NCBI GenBank assembly: GCA_041744375.1
Contig: JBGTLA010000133.1
Location: 1 to 28,403, forward strand
Direction: 5' to 3'
DNA: 28,403 bases
Source: JBGTLA01 sp041744375
GTDB taxonomy: Bacteria; Actinomycetota; Acidimicrobiia; Spongiisociales; ZC4RG35
The notes below the pieces were generated by a model. That model was not told where the DNA came from and ran no database searches. It saw only the letters and a list, made by a program, of their open reading frames with translations. Every line of letters begins with the position of its first letter. The first letter of the stretch is position 1. Positions 6,968 through 15,261 of this stretch are shown piece by piece. A program made the position numbers and the translations under genes.

Positions 6968-7504
6968 GTGAACGACCAAGAGCCGACGCTCGAGGTGGCA
7001 CCGCTGACCTGGGAAGAAGTGGCACGGATCCATGGTCGCAAGATCTACAACTTCGCATATCGGCTCTGCGGAAACCCCGACGATGCTGCCGACCTGGTCC
7101 AAGAGGTTCTCATGCGGGTCCGGCGTGGCCTCGCCTCCTACCAGCCGGGCTCCTTCGATGGCTGGCTGTGGAGGATCACCCGCAACGCCTTCATCGACGA
7201 GGTGCGACGGCGACAACGTCGGCCCACGTCGCCCCTTCCCGAGGCGATCGACCGGTGGGAATCGCCGTCGTCGCCGGGGGCGGACGAGCAGTACGCCGCC
7301 TCCCGGCTGGGAGAAGACATTCAAGCGGCACTTCTCGAGTTGCCCTTCGAGTTCCGTGAGGCAGTGGTGATGTGTGACGTCATCGGCCTCAGCTACGCCG
7401 AGATCGCCCAGGTCGTGTCGGTTCCGGTGGGAACGGTGCGCAGCCGTATCCACCGGGGTCGGCGCATCCTGCGCGATACCCTGGCCCAGGAAGAGGCCGG
7501 ATGA
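6968..7504 (+). CDS. sigE: RNA polymerase ECF-subfamily sigma factor (SigE-like)
   Basis: The 178-residue protein has sigma region 2 (about 17-85), with GRKIYNFAYRLCGNPDDAADL followed by VQEVLMRV, and FDGWLWRITRNAFIDEVRRR covering the -10 recognition and melting helices. A variable linker of about 45 residues follows, then region 4 (about 115-170), with LPFEFREAVVMCDVIGLSY and the helix-turn-helix EIAQVVSVPVGTVRSRIHRG. Regions 1 and 3 are absent, as expected for ECF factors. The GTG at 6968 has only a weak AGGG upstream. Its last bases overlap the next gene as ATGA, and that gene encodes a zinc-finger anti-sigma factor, so this is a classic regulated pair. The similarity is to actinobacterial SigE-type envelope-stress factors; the symbol reflects that likeness, not proven orthology. 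Confidence 0.92.
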   Translation: MNDQEPTLEVAPLTWEEVARIHGRKIYNFAYRLCGNPDDAADLVQEVLMRVRRGLASYQPGSFDGWLWRITRNAFIDEVRRRQRRPTSPLPEAIDRWESPSSPGADEQYAASRLGEDIQAALLELPFEFREAVVMCDVIGLSYAEIAQVVSVPVGTVRSRIHRGRRILRDTLAQEEAG

Positions 7505-7914
7505 TCCACCTCGACGAGCTCTTGTCGGCGTTTCTGGATGGCGAGGCGACCCCACCCGAGGTCGTTCGAATTGAAAGCCACCTCACCGACTGTCATCGAT
7601 GTCGGATCCGCCTCACCGAGATCAACGCGGCCCGCACTGCACTGCGGTCACTTCCTCTGATCGAGCTGCCTCCCCGTTTGTTGGCCGATGCTGGAGTCCC
7701 GGTGGTGTCGCCCAAGCGCCGGCCGATGGTGTGGGTTGGCGCGGCGGCAGCGGCAATTGCGGCCTCGGTGATCACGGTTGCCACCGTCAACACCCCACCG
7801 CCCGAGCCTCTCAACCTCGCCGACGTGTCCCGCCAGTTCGGTGCCAGGACCGCCCTCGATGTCGGAGCTGCTCCCCTGAAGATGGTCCTCCCTAGCGCCG
7901 AGGCCATCGAGTGA
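7501..7914 (+). CDS. Zinc-finger anti-sigma factor (RseA-like)
   Basis: This 137-residue protein begins with the ZAS domain: H27, C31 and C34 form the H-x3-C-x2-C motif (HLTDCHRC), preceded by LSAFLDGEATPPEVVRIE, the helix usual in these factors. Residues 76-95 (MVWVGAAAAAIAASVITVAT) form one membrane helix, leaving about 40 residues outside. It is expected to hold the ECF sigma factor at the membrane until proteolysis or oxidation releases it. It overlaps the sigma stop as ATGA and the following gene as GTGA, so the three genes form a tightly coupled cassette. Whether release is redox- or protease-driven cannot be read from sequence; the RseB-like neighbour favours envelope stress. Confidence 0.9.
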   Translation: MIHLDELLSAFLDGEATPPEVVRIESHLTDCHRCRIRLTEINAARTALRSLPLIELPPRLLADAGVPVVSPKRRPMVWVGAAAAAIAASVITVATVNTPPPEPLNLADVSRQFGARTALDVGAAPLKMVLPSAEAIE

Positions 7915-8825
7915 CCCCGCTGGCCGCCGTTGTAGCTGTGCTGCTGGCCATACCGGGTGTCGTGGCCGACCTCGGTGGCTATCTCGAGCGTTCCGGAGAG
8001 GCAGAGTTCTCCGGAGAACAACTCGTCACCTGCGATACGCCCGACGGTCCCCGCGACTCTCTCTTCCAGATCGCTCAGGTCGCCGGCTCGGTCATGGCGT
8101 GGGAACCCGGCTCCGACCAAGTCCTCGTGACGATGGGGAGCGGCATGACCGTCACGGTGACCGGAGACAACGTCGAGTCGGCGGATGGAGCCACACCTGG
8201 CGACACGGCTTCCTATGAGGTGCAAGAGACGTCGTCGATCACCTACCTGGGCCGGGCGGCCACCGAGGTGTCGGTACGCCGTGACGGCCTCGAACGTGTC
8301 CGCATGACCATCGACTCTGCAACCGGGGTGGTGTTGCGTACTCGCACATTCGGGGGCGACGGTGGTCTGTACTGCGATCGCCGCCTCATCAGCTTCAGCC
8401 CCGGGAACGGAGGTGTCCCCTACTCCGAGGGCGATATCGACGGCGATGCCGTCGGGCGGATCGACGAGGCACCTGCGGGTCTCCCCGGCCGGCTGGTCGG
8501 CTTCGAGCTCTTGGATACCTACGACCTCGATGACGGGACACTGTCCTATTATTCGGACGGCTTCTTCTCGTTCGGAGTGGTCATGACAGACCGCCCGTTG
8601 GGGTTCGCTGCCGATAGCGAGGTGGTGGCCGATCAGTCCGACCGGGGTGAGTACCGGCGCAGCTACGAGGCCGGTCGGGTCACGGTGGCGTGGACGTCGG
8701 CCAGTGGCAATGTCGCCTTCATCGGCGACACCCCGCCCGATCTCACCGAGGAGGCGTTGCAGAGTCTTCCGGGGCCTGTCAACCCCAACGTGTTCGAGCG
8801 AATCTGGAACCGGTTGTTCCGATAG
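7911..8825 (+). CDS. RseB/MucB-like periplasmic regulator of sigma-E activity
   Basis: The 304-residue protein begins with a short hydrophobic signal (about 1-19, TPLAAVVAVLLAIPGVVA) and continues with GGYLERSGEAEFSGEQLVTC, the opening strand of MucB/RseB N-terminal LolA-like domains. A second domain starts near residue 195 (LPGRLVGFELLDTY) and contains YYSDGFFSFGVVMTD, much like the RseB C-terminal domain. Two cysteines (near residues 41 and 158) could form a disulphide. RseB proteins bind the outer part of RseA and protect it from site-1 protease until misfolded protein or lipid signals arrive. The GTG start overlaps the anti-sigma stop by four bases. Sequence similarity is moderate, but order and domain layout agree. 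Confidence 0.78.
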   Translation: MTPLAAVVAVLLAIPGVVADLGGYLERSGEAEFSGEQLVTCDTPDGPRDSLFQIAQVAGSVMAWEPGSDQVLVTMGSGMTVTVTGDNVESADGATPGDTASYEVQETSSITYLGRAATEVSVRRDGLERVRMTIDSATGVVLRTRTFGGDGGLYCDRRLISFSPGNGGVPYSEGDIDGDAVGRIDEAPAGLPGRLVGFELLDTYDLDDGTLSYYSDGFFSFGVVMTDRPLGFAADSEVVADQSDRGEYRRSYEAGRVTVAWTSASGNVAFIGDTPPDLTEEALQSLPGPVNPNVFERIWNRLFR

Positions 8826-8898
8826 CGGCGATCGCCGACGGGCGACGCCGGAACTCTCGGAGTTTGGCCGACGGCCCGGAGGATGGTGGAGTTGGGGG

Positions 8899-10491
8899 GT
8901 GAACGACCTGCTCGCACGCCGCTCTGACTTGCTCGAGAGCTTGGGGAGTGCTCCTCCGCTGGATGTGGTGGTTATCGGCGGTGGGATCAACGGTGTCGGG
9001 GTGCTTCTCGACGCGGTGACCCGGGGGATGTCGGGGGTCCTCATCGAGCGTGATGACCTGGCCGTGGGTACGTCGAGTCGCTCCTCGAAACTCATCCACG
9101 GCGGTCTTCGCTACTTGGAACACCTCGACTTCGGCCTGGTGCGAGAGGCCCTGGCGGAGCGGCAGGTTCTGGTTCGTCTTGCCCCCCATCTCGTCACGCT
9201 GCGCCGTTTCGCCGTTCCGGTGGTGGGGGGGCGCTGGCAGCTCCCCTACATCGGTTCGGGCCTCACGCTCTATGACCTCCTGGGTGGACGCAAGGGTGGG
9301 CATTTCGAAATCCTCGGCGCCCGCCGATTGGTGGACCGCTTTCCTCCACTCGACCCGTCCGTGGCCATAGGGGGATTCGAATACACCGACGGGGTGTGCG
9401 ACGACGCTCGATTCGTGGTGGCCGTGGCGGAAACGGCCCGGCGTCTCGGCGGTCGCGTGGTGACCCAGGCCGAAGCGAGAGCCCGTCGTCACGTCGGCTC
9501 GGGTTGGGAAGTGGACGTGACCGACCGCATCGGGGGTGGGGCGGTAACGATCCGCGCCCGCTCGGTCGTCGACGTAACGGGTGCTTTCGAGGCGAATGCA
9601 CCCCTCGGAGGCGTGAGCGTCACCGTTAGCCGCGGTATCCATCTCGTGGTAGCGGGCGAGCGCTTCACAGGGGCCACCGGTCTCACGGTTCGGGTCCCGG
9701 GTCGGGTGGTGTTCGTCATTCCCTGGGGGAGACGGTGGCTGATCGGAACCACCGATGTGACCCATGAAGGACCGATCGACCGCCCCTTCGCCGCCCCCGA
9801 CGAGGTCGACTACCTGCTGGAAACCGTCAACCGCGTCCTGTCCGAGCGGATCGAGCGCAGTGATGTCATCGCCACCTTCGCCGGTGTCCGCCCGCTGGCG
9901 GGAGGCGGCCAAGACGACACCGTCTCGGCCAGCCGCGAGCACACGATCACCCACGACGGGCGGGGGCTCGTGAGTGTGCGGGGCGGGAAGTACACGACCT
10001 ATCGCCTCATCGCCGCCGAGGTAGTAGACGAAGTATGTGACTACCTGAACCTGGACCGAATCTCGATGACCGCCCAGACCCTGTTGGTCGGGGCCGCCCC
10101 ACCTCCGGTTCTCGACGACGTCGTTTCCGACCTGGTTGCCAGGGGATTGGGTGAGGTCGAGGCCCGATGGCTCGTTGGTCGCCACGGCCTCGACGCACCC
10201 CAGGTGCAGGCAGTGGGTGCCGAAGTCGGCCTCGTCGGCGCCCTCCATCCCGACATGCCCTACCTCGAGGCCGAGGCGTGGTGGGCCATCCATCGCGAAG
10301 GTGCTCTGACGCTCGACGACGTTCTCGCTCGCCGCACCCGGCTGGCCATCGAGACCAGAGACCACGGTCTCGCCGCCGCCCCGCTGGTGGCGCGTTTGTT
10401 GGCAGAGGTACATGGCTGGACCGATGCCGACATCGAGCAAGCCATCGCCTCCTACGCAGCCTCGGCTGAGCGCGAGTATGGGGTTCCCTGA
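8899..10491 (+). CDS. glpD: FAD-dependent glycerol-3-phosphate dehydrogenase
   Basis: This 530-residue enzyme oxidises sn-glycerol-3-phosphate to dihydroxyacetone phosphate and passes electrons to the quinone pool. The FAD-binding GxGxxG is in VVIGGGINGVGVLLDAVTRG near residue 20, followed by the family pattern GTSSRSSKLIHGGLRYLE (about residues 55-72) and the later RPLAGGG and VSVRGGKYTTYRLIAAEVVD segments; a C-terminal DAO-C domain occupies about residues 390-530. I used the GTG at 8899, which follows a TGGAG-TTGGGGGG stretch; earlier in-frame codons overlap the RseB-like gene. It may be read through from the stress cassette, 73 bases upstream, but a functional link is not obvious. The protein acts at the inner face of the membrane. 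Confidence 0.93.
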   Translation: MNDLLARRSDLLESLGSAPPLDVVVIGGGINGVGVLLDAVTRGMSGVLIERDDLAVGTSSRSSKLIHGGLRYLEHLDFGLVREALAERQVLVRLAPHLVTLRRFAVPVVGGRWQLPYIGSGLTLYDLLGGRKGGHFEILGARRLVDRFPPLDPSVAIGGFEYTDGVCDDARFVVAVAETARRLGGRVVTQAEARARRHVGSGWEVDVTDRIGGGAVTIRARSVVDVTGAFEANAPLGGVSVTVSRGIHLVVAGERFTGATGLTVRVPGRVVFVIPWGRRWLIGTTDVTHEGPIDRPFAAPDEVDYLLETVNRVLSERIERSDVIATFAGVRPLAGGGQDDTVSASREHTITHDGRGLVSVRGGKYTTYRLIAAEVVDEVCDYLNLDRISMTAQTLLVGAAPPPVLDDVVSDLVARGLGEVEARWLVGRHGLDAPQVQAVGAEVGLVGALHPDMPYLEAEAWWAIHREGALTLDDVLARRTRLAIETRDHGLAAAPLVARLLAEVHGWTDADIEQAIASYAASAEREYGVP

Positions 10492-10512
10492 CGGTCGTTG
10501 GGGGCGGTCCGG

Positions 10513-11565
10513 TCAGAAGTCTTCGAGCAGGACCCTGGCGGCCCAGGCTACGGGGTCGGCGATCTCTCCAGCGGATGGAATCCGTTCGGGGGCAGTCCAC
10601 AGACGCGTGAGCTCTTCGGTGCCGTAGCGTCTCTCGATCTCGATACAGAAGTTGGCGCCGCGACGGATGGATTCGCTGGAGGGCGGCTTTGGTCCGAAGG
10701 GGATCTCCTGGTCTTCGCCGGGTCTCTCCCCGTCACGGGCCGTGACGATCTGCCCGCATTCGGGGAGCAGCTCTCCCAGCGAACGCTCTGTGAGTAGTCG
10801 GGCGTAACCGCTCATGAGGCCGAGATAAGCCTGCGTCTCGGCCCGTGCCGAGAGCGTGCTCGGGTCGTTGAACATCTCTCCGAGCTTTCCGGCCACGACC
10901 TCCTGCATCTCGGTGGGGTCGCCCATCCCCATCAGGTCGGTCAGTGCCGAGGCGTCGAACTGGGTCGACGATGCCTCCGTCTCGAGCAGAACCCGGAGAT
11001 GATCGGTCGTGAAGGGGATAGCGGAAACGGCACGGAACGCAACCTCCTCGGACACGACCCACAGTCGCACAGAACTGAGCTCGAAGCCATGGCGGGTGGC
11101 GAACGCCTCCACATGAGGCACCACCACCGCCATCGGCAACGGTCGGTCGGGTGGGAGGCCCCCGTCGAAACCGGCCAGAACCCACCGTGCCAGTCCACCG
11201 ACGAGAGAGCCAACCTGCATTCCGACCATGGCGGGGGCCAGCTGGGCCATGGGCCCGGCGCTCAAACCGCCGACGTCGGCCAGGCCGGAGGTGAGATAGC
11301 CGAAGGACTCGAGGTGACGGTCAGCCCACTCCCGGGCGTCGACCGGCAGGACGTCGGAGGCGGGGGTCACCACCAGCGACGTGAACTGATCGAGGCGGTA
11401 CTCGGCCAGGCGGGTCAGCTCCCGGTATTCCTCAGCCGCCCACGGTTCCACCGGGGTCCGGTCACCGGTCAGGTGATGGGACACCTCCGTCGCCAGCTTC
11501 CAATTGACGGGCCCGGGCTGATTGAACAACTCGAAGAGGCGTGAGAAGAGGTCGTCGTCACTCAT
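10513..11565 (-). CDS. DUF2342 (Zincin_2 / F420-associated) protein with degenerate zinc site
   Basis: The 350-residue protein matches the actinobacterial DUF2342 family, described as zinc-dependent metalloproteases or 'coenzyme F420 biosynthesis-associated' proteins: an N-terminal ADRHLESFGYLTSGL region, GMQVGSLVGGLARWVLAGFD (116-134), then RLWVVSEEVAFRAV (167-180) and IPFTTDHL (183-190). In canonical members, as I remember them, the corresponding segment reads LWV-x2-HEVTHR; here it reads EEVAF (173-177), so both zinc histidines are replaced, and the later GH motif reads GYA (253-255). It is probably a non-catalytic member. The ATG at 11565 overlaps the stop of the HtrA-like gene by four bases (ATGA), so it is made with a membrane-anchored protease. 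GTG 11574 is an alternative start. Confidence 0.82.
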   Translation of the reverse strand: MSDDDLFSRLFELFNQPGPVNWKLATEVSHHLTGDRTPVEPWAAEEYRELTRLAEYRLDQFTSLVVTPASDVLPVDAREWADRHLESFGYLTSGLADVGGLSAGPMAQLAPAMVGMQVGSLVGGLARWVLAGFDGGLPPDRPLPMAVVVPHVEAFATRHGFELSSVRLWVVSEEVAFRAVSAIPFTTDHLRVLLETEASSTQFDASALTDLMGMGDPTEMQEVVAGKLGEMFNDPSTLSARAETQAYLGLMSGYARLLTERSLGELLPECGQIVTARDGERPGEDQEIPFGPKPPSSESIRRGANFCIEIERRYGTEELTRLWTAPERIPSAGEIADPVAWAARVLLEDF

Positions 11566-12800
11566 CGCTGCCACGCTCCCAAGGTCACGCCGAGAGTGAT
11601 CTCCTCTGATTCGCGAAGGACACGCATGAATATCTCGTCTCCCGCCCGACGCATGCGCAGCAGCGCTATGAGCCCGTCGGGCGACGTCACTTGGGTTCCC
11701 TCCAGGCTGAGGATCACGTCGTCGATCATTCCCCCGCTGTCGGCGTAGGCAGATTCGGGGTCGGTGAAAGCGGCAACACCCACACCGAGTGGGATCTCGG
11801 CGGCGTCGACGACGTCGGTGACGATCGTCGGGTTTATCCCCAACAGCGCATGCGACACCGAGCCGTCGACGATGAGGTCGTCGGCCACACTCATGGCCAG
11901 ATCGACGGGGACCGCAAAGCCAAGGCCTTCGGCACCGACGTCACTCACCCCGATGGCGGTGGTGATGCCGATGAGCTTGGCCTCCTGATCCAACAGGGCG
12001 CCCCCACTCGAGCCCCGGGTGATGGGAGCGTCGGTTTGGAGGAGCCCATAGAGAATGGAGTCGGCCTCGACCTGGAGGGTGCGACCCGTGGCCGACAGAA
12101 TTCCCGACGTCACCGACGGACCGCCCCGCAGGCCGAGGGGGTTGCCTACCGCCACGGTGCGTTCGCCGATCACCAGATCGGCCTGGGTGCCGAGCCGAAT
12201 TGGTGTGGCGTCGAGGCGAGCGGTCGACAAGACGGCGATGTCGGTGAGGGCGTCGCTGCCGACCACCTCGGCCGGGTAGCGGACACCGTCGGAGAACACC
12301 ACGAACACCTGGTCGGATCCGTCCACCACGTGGTGGTTGGTGAGTATGTGCCCCTCGGTGTCGTAGACCACGCCCGAGCCGCCCCCGAACCCCGAAACTC
12401 CGAACACCTCTACCGCCACGATGGACGGAATGGCGGCGGCGGCCACCTCGATGGTCGAAGGTTCGGCACCTCCGGGCACGATGGATGGAACAGGGCTGCC
12501 AACGGTGGTGGGCACCGGGGGAGGGGTCGACGCTGGCTCGTCGAGGGCACCGAGAACTCCCAGGACACCCAACGTCACACCGGTACCCAATAGGACCCCG
12601 CCCATGAGGGTGAGCACGGCCGTCCAGCGGTCGCCCCTGCGGCGCTTGGCGACGTCGTGACCCTCGTTCGGACCCGCAGGCGGAGTGGGCGGTCCGACCG
12701 GGCCTGCCGGCCAGTCCGTCGACGGCCACAGGGGGCCATCGGAGGGAAGCCGGGCGCTGGGGCGGCCAACCTCGGGCGTGTTGTTGTCGGGACGGTCCAT
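11562..12800 (-). CDS. Membrane-anchored HtrA/DegP-like serine protease (S1C) with PDZ domain
   Basis: This 412-residue protein has a Pro-rich cytoplasmic N-terminus (1-50), a membrane helix (about 59-86), a short Pro/Thr linker, a trypsin-like domain (about 118-315) and a C-terminal PDZ domain (about 320-408). The catalytic triad is visible: H157 in TNHHVV, D187 in ALTDIAVL and S265 in TRGSSGGAL, where the usual GNSGG is GSSGG. Such proteases degrade or refold damaged proteins outside the membrane and often cut anti-sigma factors. Its nearness to the sigma/anti-sigma/RseB-like cassette recalls mycobacterial sigE-rseA-htrA, though here it is on the opposite strand 2.7 kb away. ATG 12800 is leaderless-looking (TACAAT eight bases upstream). 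The downstream DUF2342 gene overlaps by four bases. Confidence 0.93.
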   Translation of the reverse strand: MDRPDNNTPEVGRPSARLPSDGPLWPSTDWPAGPVGPPTPPAGPNEGHDVAKRRRGDRWTAVLTLMGGVLLGTGVTLGVLGVLGALDEPASTPPPVPTTVGSPVPSIVPGGAEPSTIEVAAAAIPSIVAVEVFGVSGFGGGSGVVYDTEGHILTNHHVVDGSDQVFVVFSDGVRYPAEVVGSDALTDIAVLSTARLDATPIRLGTQADLVIGERTVAVGNPLGLRGGPSVTSGILSATGRTLQVEADSILYGLLQTDAPITRGSSGGALLDQEAKLIGITTAIGVSDVGAEGLGFAVPVDLAMSVADDLIVDGSVSHALLGINPTIVTDVVDAAEIPLGVGVAAFTDPESAYADSGGMIDDVILSLEGTQVTSPDGLIALLRMRRAGDEIFMRVLRESEEITLGVTLGAWQR

Positions 12801-12816
12801 ACACTGGGATTGTATG
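12798..12816. promoter_or_regulatory. Interlocked divergent leaderless promoters (htrA-like / moaE)
   Basis: On the plus strand TACACT (12800-12805) precedes the moaE ATG (12814) by eight bases; on the minus strand TACAAT (12814-12809) precedes the protease ATG (12800-12798) by eight bases. Each -10 hexamer begins on the first base of the opposite gene's start codon, so the entire divergent start region is 19 bp. No ribosome site precedes either start. Clear -35 boxes are not seen. Two polymerases could not use the site at the same time, implying mutual exclusion. Confidence 0.6.
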
Positions 12817-13248
12817 GAGCGCCACGACCAACCTGTCCGGATCGCCGTCGTAGATCGCCCCCTCGACCCGTTGGCCGCCTACGTGGAGGTGGGAGCCCCC
12901 GCGGCGGGGGCGGTGGCCATCTTCGTGGGGGTGGTGCGTGACCACTCACAAGACCGCAGCGGGGTCACCCATCTCGAGTACGAAACCTTCGACGAGCGGA
13001 TCGTCGACTCGATCGCCGTGATCGTGGATGAGGCCCTTCAACGATGGCCTGTGATCGCCGGTGTGGTGGAACATCGGATCGGTCGGGTGGACCTGGGCGA
13101 ACCGGCCGTGGTGGTGGCCATTTCCACCTCGCACCGGGATGACGCCTTCGAGGCGGCGCGCTATCTCATCGACGAGCTCAAGGCCCGGGCACCGCTGTGG
13201 AAGAAGGAGCACTGGCCGGGGGGAGCCGACTGGGTGGAGGGCGCCTGA
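12814..13248 (+). CDS. moaE: Molybdopterin synthase catalytic subunit MoaE
   Basis: The 144-residue protein carries the MoaE pattern: GAVAIFVGVVRDHSQDRSGV (about 31-50), THLEYETFDE, then HRIGRVDLGEPAVVVAISTS (about 86-105), HRDDAFEAARYLIDELKARA and the active-site segment PLWKKEHWPGGADW (about 127-140), whose lysines bind the precursor. With MoaD it inserts two sulphurs into precursor Z to form molybdopterin in the cytoplasm. No moaD or other molybdenum-cofactor gene is in the window, so it is a stand-alone locus. The frame is open further upstream across the protease promoter, but ATG 12814, eight bases after TACACT, is the natural start. Confidence 0.93.
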   Translation: MERHDQPVRIAVVDRPLDPLAAYVEVGAPAAGAVAIFVGVVRDHSQDRSGVTHLEYETFDERIVDSIAVIVDEALQRWPVIAGVVEHRIGRVDLGEPAVVVAISTSHRDDAFEAARYLIDELKARAPLWKKEHWPGGADWVEGA

Positions 13249-13369
13249 GACCGCCCAGACGCCACTCGGTGTCTCGAAACATGGCCCAAGTTTCCGACTC
13301 TTGCCCGACGGCCGCCTCCCAATTCTTCTAATGTGCGCGTTCGCCGAAGTGTCGCCCCTGAGCGGTAGT

Positions 13370-13375
13370 GAGGAG
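13370..13375 (+). promoter_or_regulatory. Ribosome binding site of the acyl-CoA synthetase gene
   Basis: GAGGAG lies eight bases before ATG 13384, a proper Shine-Dalgarno sequence, unlike the leaderless-looking starts nearby. The preceding 130 bases after moaE hold an AT-richer patch around 13321-13333 (TTCTTCTAATG) that may be the operon promoter, but no confident -35/-10 pair can be assigned. Confidence 0.5.
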
Positions 13376-13383
13376 ACGGTGGT

Positions 13384-15261
13384 ATGACGACACTGGACGA
13401 AAGAATCGACCTTCCACCGGTTGATGCGGGGTATCCGACGGTCGCTCAGCGAGTGAGAGCGTGGGCCGAGAAGACTCCCGACGCCGTCGCCGTGCGCGAG
13501 AAGGACTTCGGGATCTGGCAGGAGATCACCTGGGCCGAGTTGTGGGAGAGCATCCGGCTCATCGCACACGGCCTGCTGGCACTGGGGGTGGAGCCCGGGG
13601 ACCGAGTGTCGATCCATTCCGAAGACCGACCCGAGTGGCTCATCCTCGACTTCGCCACCGTGGCAGTTCGCGCCATCACCGTTGGCCTCTACCCCACCAA
13701 CCCCGCCGCCGAGGTGCAGTACCTCCTCAACGACTCGGGCGCCAAGGTCCATCTCGCCGAAGACCAGGAGCAGGCCGACAAGGTGATGGAGGTGATCGAC
13801 GGTCTTCCCCAGCTCGAGAAGATCATCCATGTCGAGCCCCGGGGTTTCCGTCCCTACCGGGACGACGAGCGCTTCATCTACTGGGACGACCTGATCGAAC
13901 TGGGTCGTCGCCACTTCGAGGAGCATCCGGGGGCGGTGGAACGGATCATGGCCGAGGCCGGGGCCGACGACATCATCACCCTGGTTTACACCTCTGGCAC
14001 CACCGGCCCACCCAAGGGAGCGATGCTGTCGAACGACAATTTCGACTTTTGCGTGGACACACTCGTCAACGCCCCGGGGCGCCTGCCCGGGAAGTTCGCC
14101 AGCCCCGACGACTCGATCCTCACCTATCTGCCGCTGTGCCACGTCGCCGAGCGGATCTTCTCGGGGTGGCATTTGGTCGGGGCCGGAACCGTCCTCAATT
14201 TCGCCGAGTCGATCGACACCGTTCAACAGAACCTACGCGAGATCCAACCGACTCTGTTCTTCGCCGTTCCCCGCATCTGGGAGAAGATCCACGCCACGGT
14301 GTTCATCAAGGGCTCCGATGCCACCTTCTTCAAACGGCTCCTGTTCGGGACGGCCATGAAGGCGGCGGGTGTAATCGGACGCGAGCGAGTAGCGCGCGGT
14401 GGGGCCGACACCGCCAAGTCCCGGCTTCTGCACTGGATCTTCAATCCGCTCGTTTTCCGGGCGTTGCGAGAGCGTGTCGGGTTTCGGCGACTACGATGGG
14501 CAGGAACGGGAGCCGCGGCCATTGCCCCCGAAGTGATACAGGACTTCATCGGCATGGGGATTCCGATCCACGAGCTCTACGGGATGACCGAGAACTCCGC
14601 CGTCGCCACGATCAACTTCTGGGGCCGCAACAAAGTGGGCACCGTGGGCGAGCCCTACCCCGGGATCGGGCTGCGTATCGACCCCGAAACCGGCGAGATC
14701 CAGACGAAGCACCGGGGCACATTCCAGGGTTACTGGAACAAGCCGGACAAGACCGCAGAGATGTTCACCGGCGATGGTTGGCTCAAGACGGGAGACGTGG
14801 GGGAGTGGGACGGCGACCACGTCAAGATCGTCGACCGGATGAAAGACATCATCATCACCTCGGGCGGCAAGAACATCTCTCCGTCGGAGATCGAGAACAG
14901 CCTCAAGACGTCTCCGTTCGTCAAGGAAGCGATGGTGGTGGGGGAGGGTCGCAAGTTCCTGTCGGCCATCATCGGGATCGAGTTCGACACCGTGGGTGAC
15001 TGGGCCACCCGCCGGGGTATCCCCTACACGACCTATCGCGACTTGTCGGAGAAGCCCGAGGTCATCGAGCTGGTCGAGGGGGTAGTGAAGAAGACCAACG
15101 AGCGGTTCGCCCGAGTCGAGAACATCCGCCAGTTCCGGCTCATCCCAAAGGAACTGGACCACGAAGACGGTGAGCTCACCGCCACCCAGAAACTCAAGCG
15201 GTCTTCCATGGCCGACATGTTCTCCGAGCTGATCGCCGACATGTACGGCCCGGACCGATGA
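13384..15261 (+). CDS. AMP-dependent long-chain acyl-CoA synthetase (FadD-like)
   Basis: The 625-residue enzyme is an ANL-superfamily ligase that turns a carboxylic acid, ATP and CoA into acyl-CoA. The P-loop YTSGTTGPPKG is at residues 202-212; the A5 motif is YGMTENSAV, the A7 motif GDGWLKTGDVGEWDGD, and A8 is IVDRMKDIIITSGGKNISPSEIE; a catalytic lysine is expected near the C-terminus (TATQKLKRSS). Length and the N-terminal QRVRAWAEKTPDAVAVREKD section fit the long-chain (FadD15-like) group. It ends as ATGA with livH, so it is translationally coupled to the ABC transporter and probably activates the transported substrate or a metabolite of it. The actual chain length or substrate class cannot be told from sequence. 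Confidence 0.92.
   Translation: MTTLDERIDLPPVDAGYPTVAQRVRAWAEKTPDAVAVREKDFGIWQEITWAELWESIRLIAHGLLALGVEPGDRVSIHSEDRPEWLILDFATVAVRAITVGLYPTNPAAEVQYLLNDSGAKVHLAEDQEQADKVMEVIDGLPQLEKIIHVEPRGFRPYRDDERFIYWDDLIELGRRHFEEHPGAVERIMAEAGADDIITLVYTSGTTGPPKGAMLSNDNFDFCVDTLVNAPGRLPGKFASPDDSILTYLPLCHVAERIFSGWHLVGAGTVLNFAESIDTVQQNLREIQPTLFFAVPRIWEKIHATVFIKGSDATFFKRLLFGTAMKAAGVIGRERVARGGADTAKSRLLHWIFNPLVFRALRERVGFRRLRWAGTGAAAIAPEVIQDFIGMGIPIHELYGMTENSAVATINFWGRNKVGTVGEPYPGIGLRIDPETGEIQTKHRGTFQGYWNKPDKTAEMFTGDGWLKTGDVGEWDGDHVKIVDRMKDIIITSGGKNISPSEIENSLKTSPFVKEAMVVGEGRKFLSAIIGIEFDTVGDWATRRGIPYTTYRDLSEKPEVIELVEGVVKKTNERFARVENIRQFRLIPKELDHEDGELTATQKLKRSSMADMFSELIADMYGPDR

Noticed and set aside
8809..8840. GGAACC upstream of glpD as a third ECF promoter
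   Set aside because: At 17 bases downstream there is CGAT, not CGTC/CGTT, and the site is inside the end of the RseB-like gene.
8779..10440. Long open frame (553 codons) antisense to glpD
   Set aside because: glpD has clear FAD and family motifs; the antisense translation does not resemble a protein.
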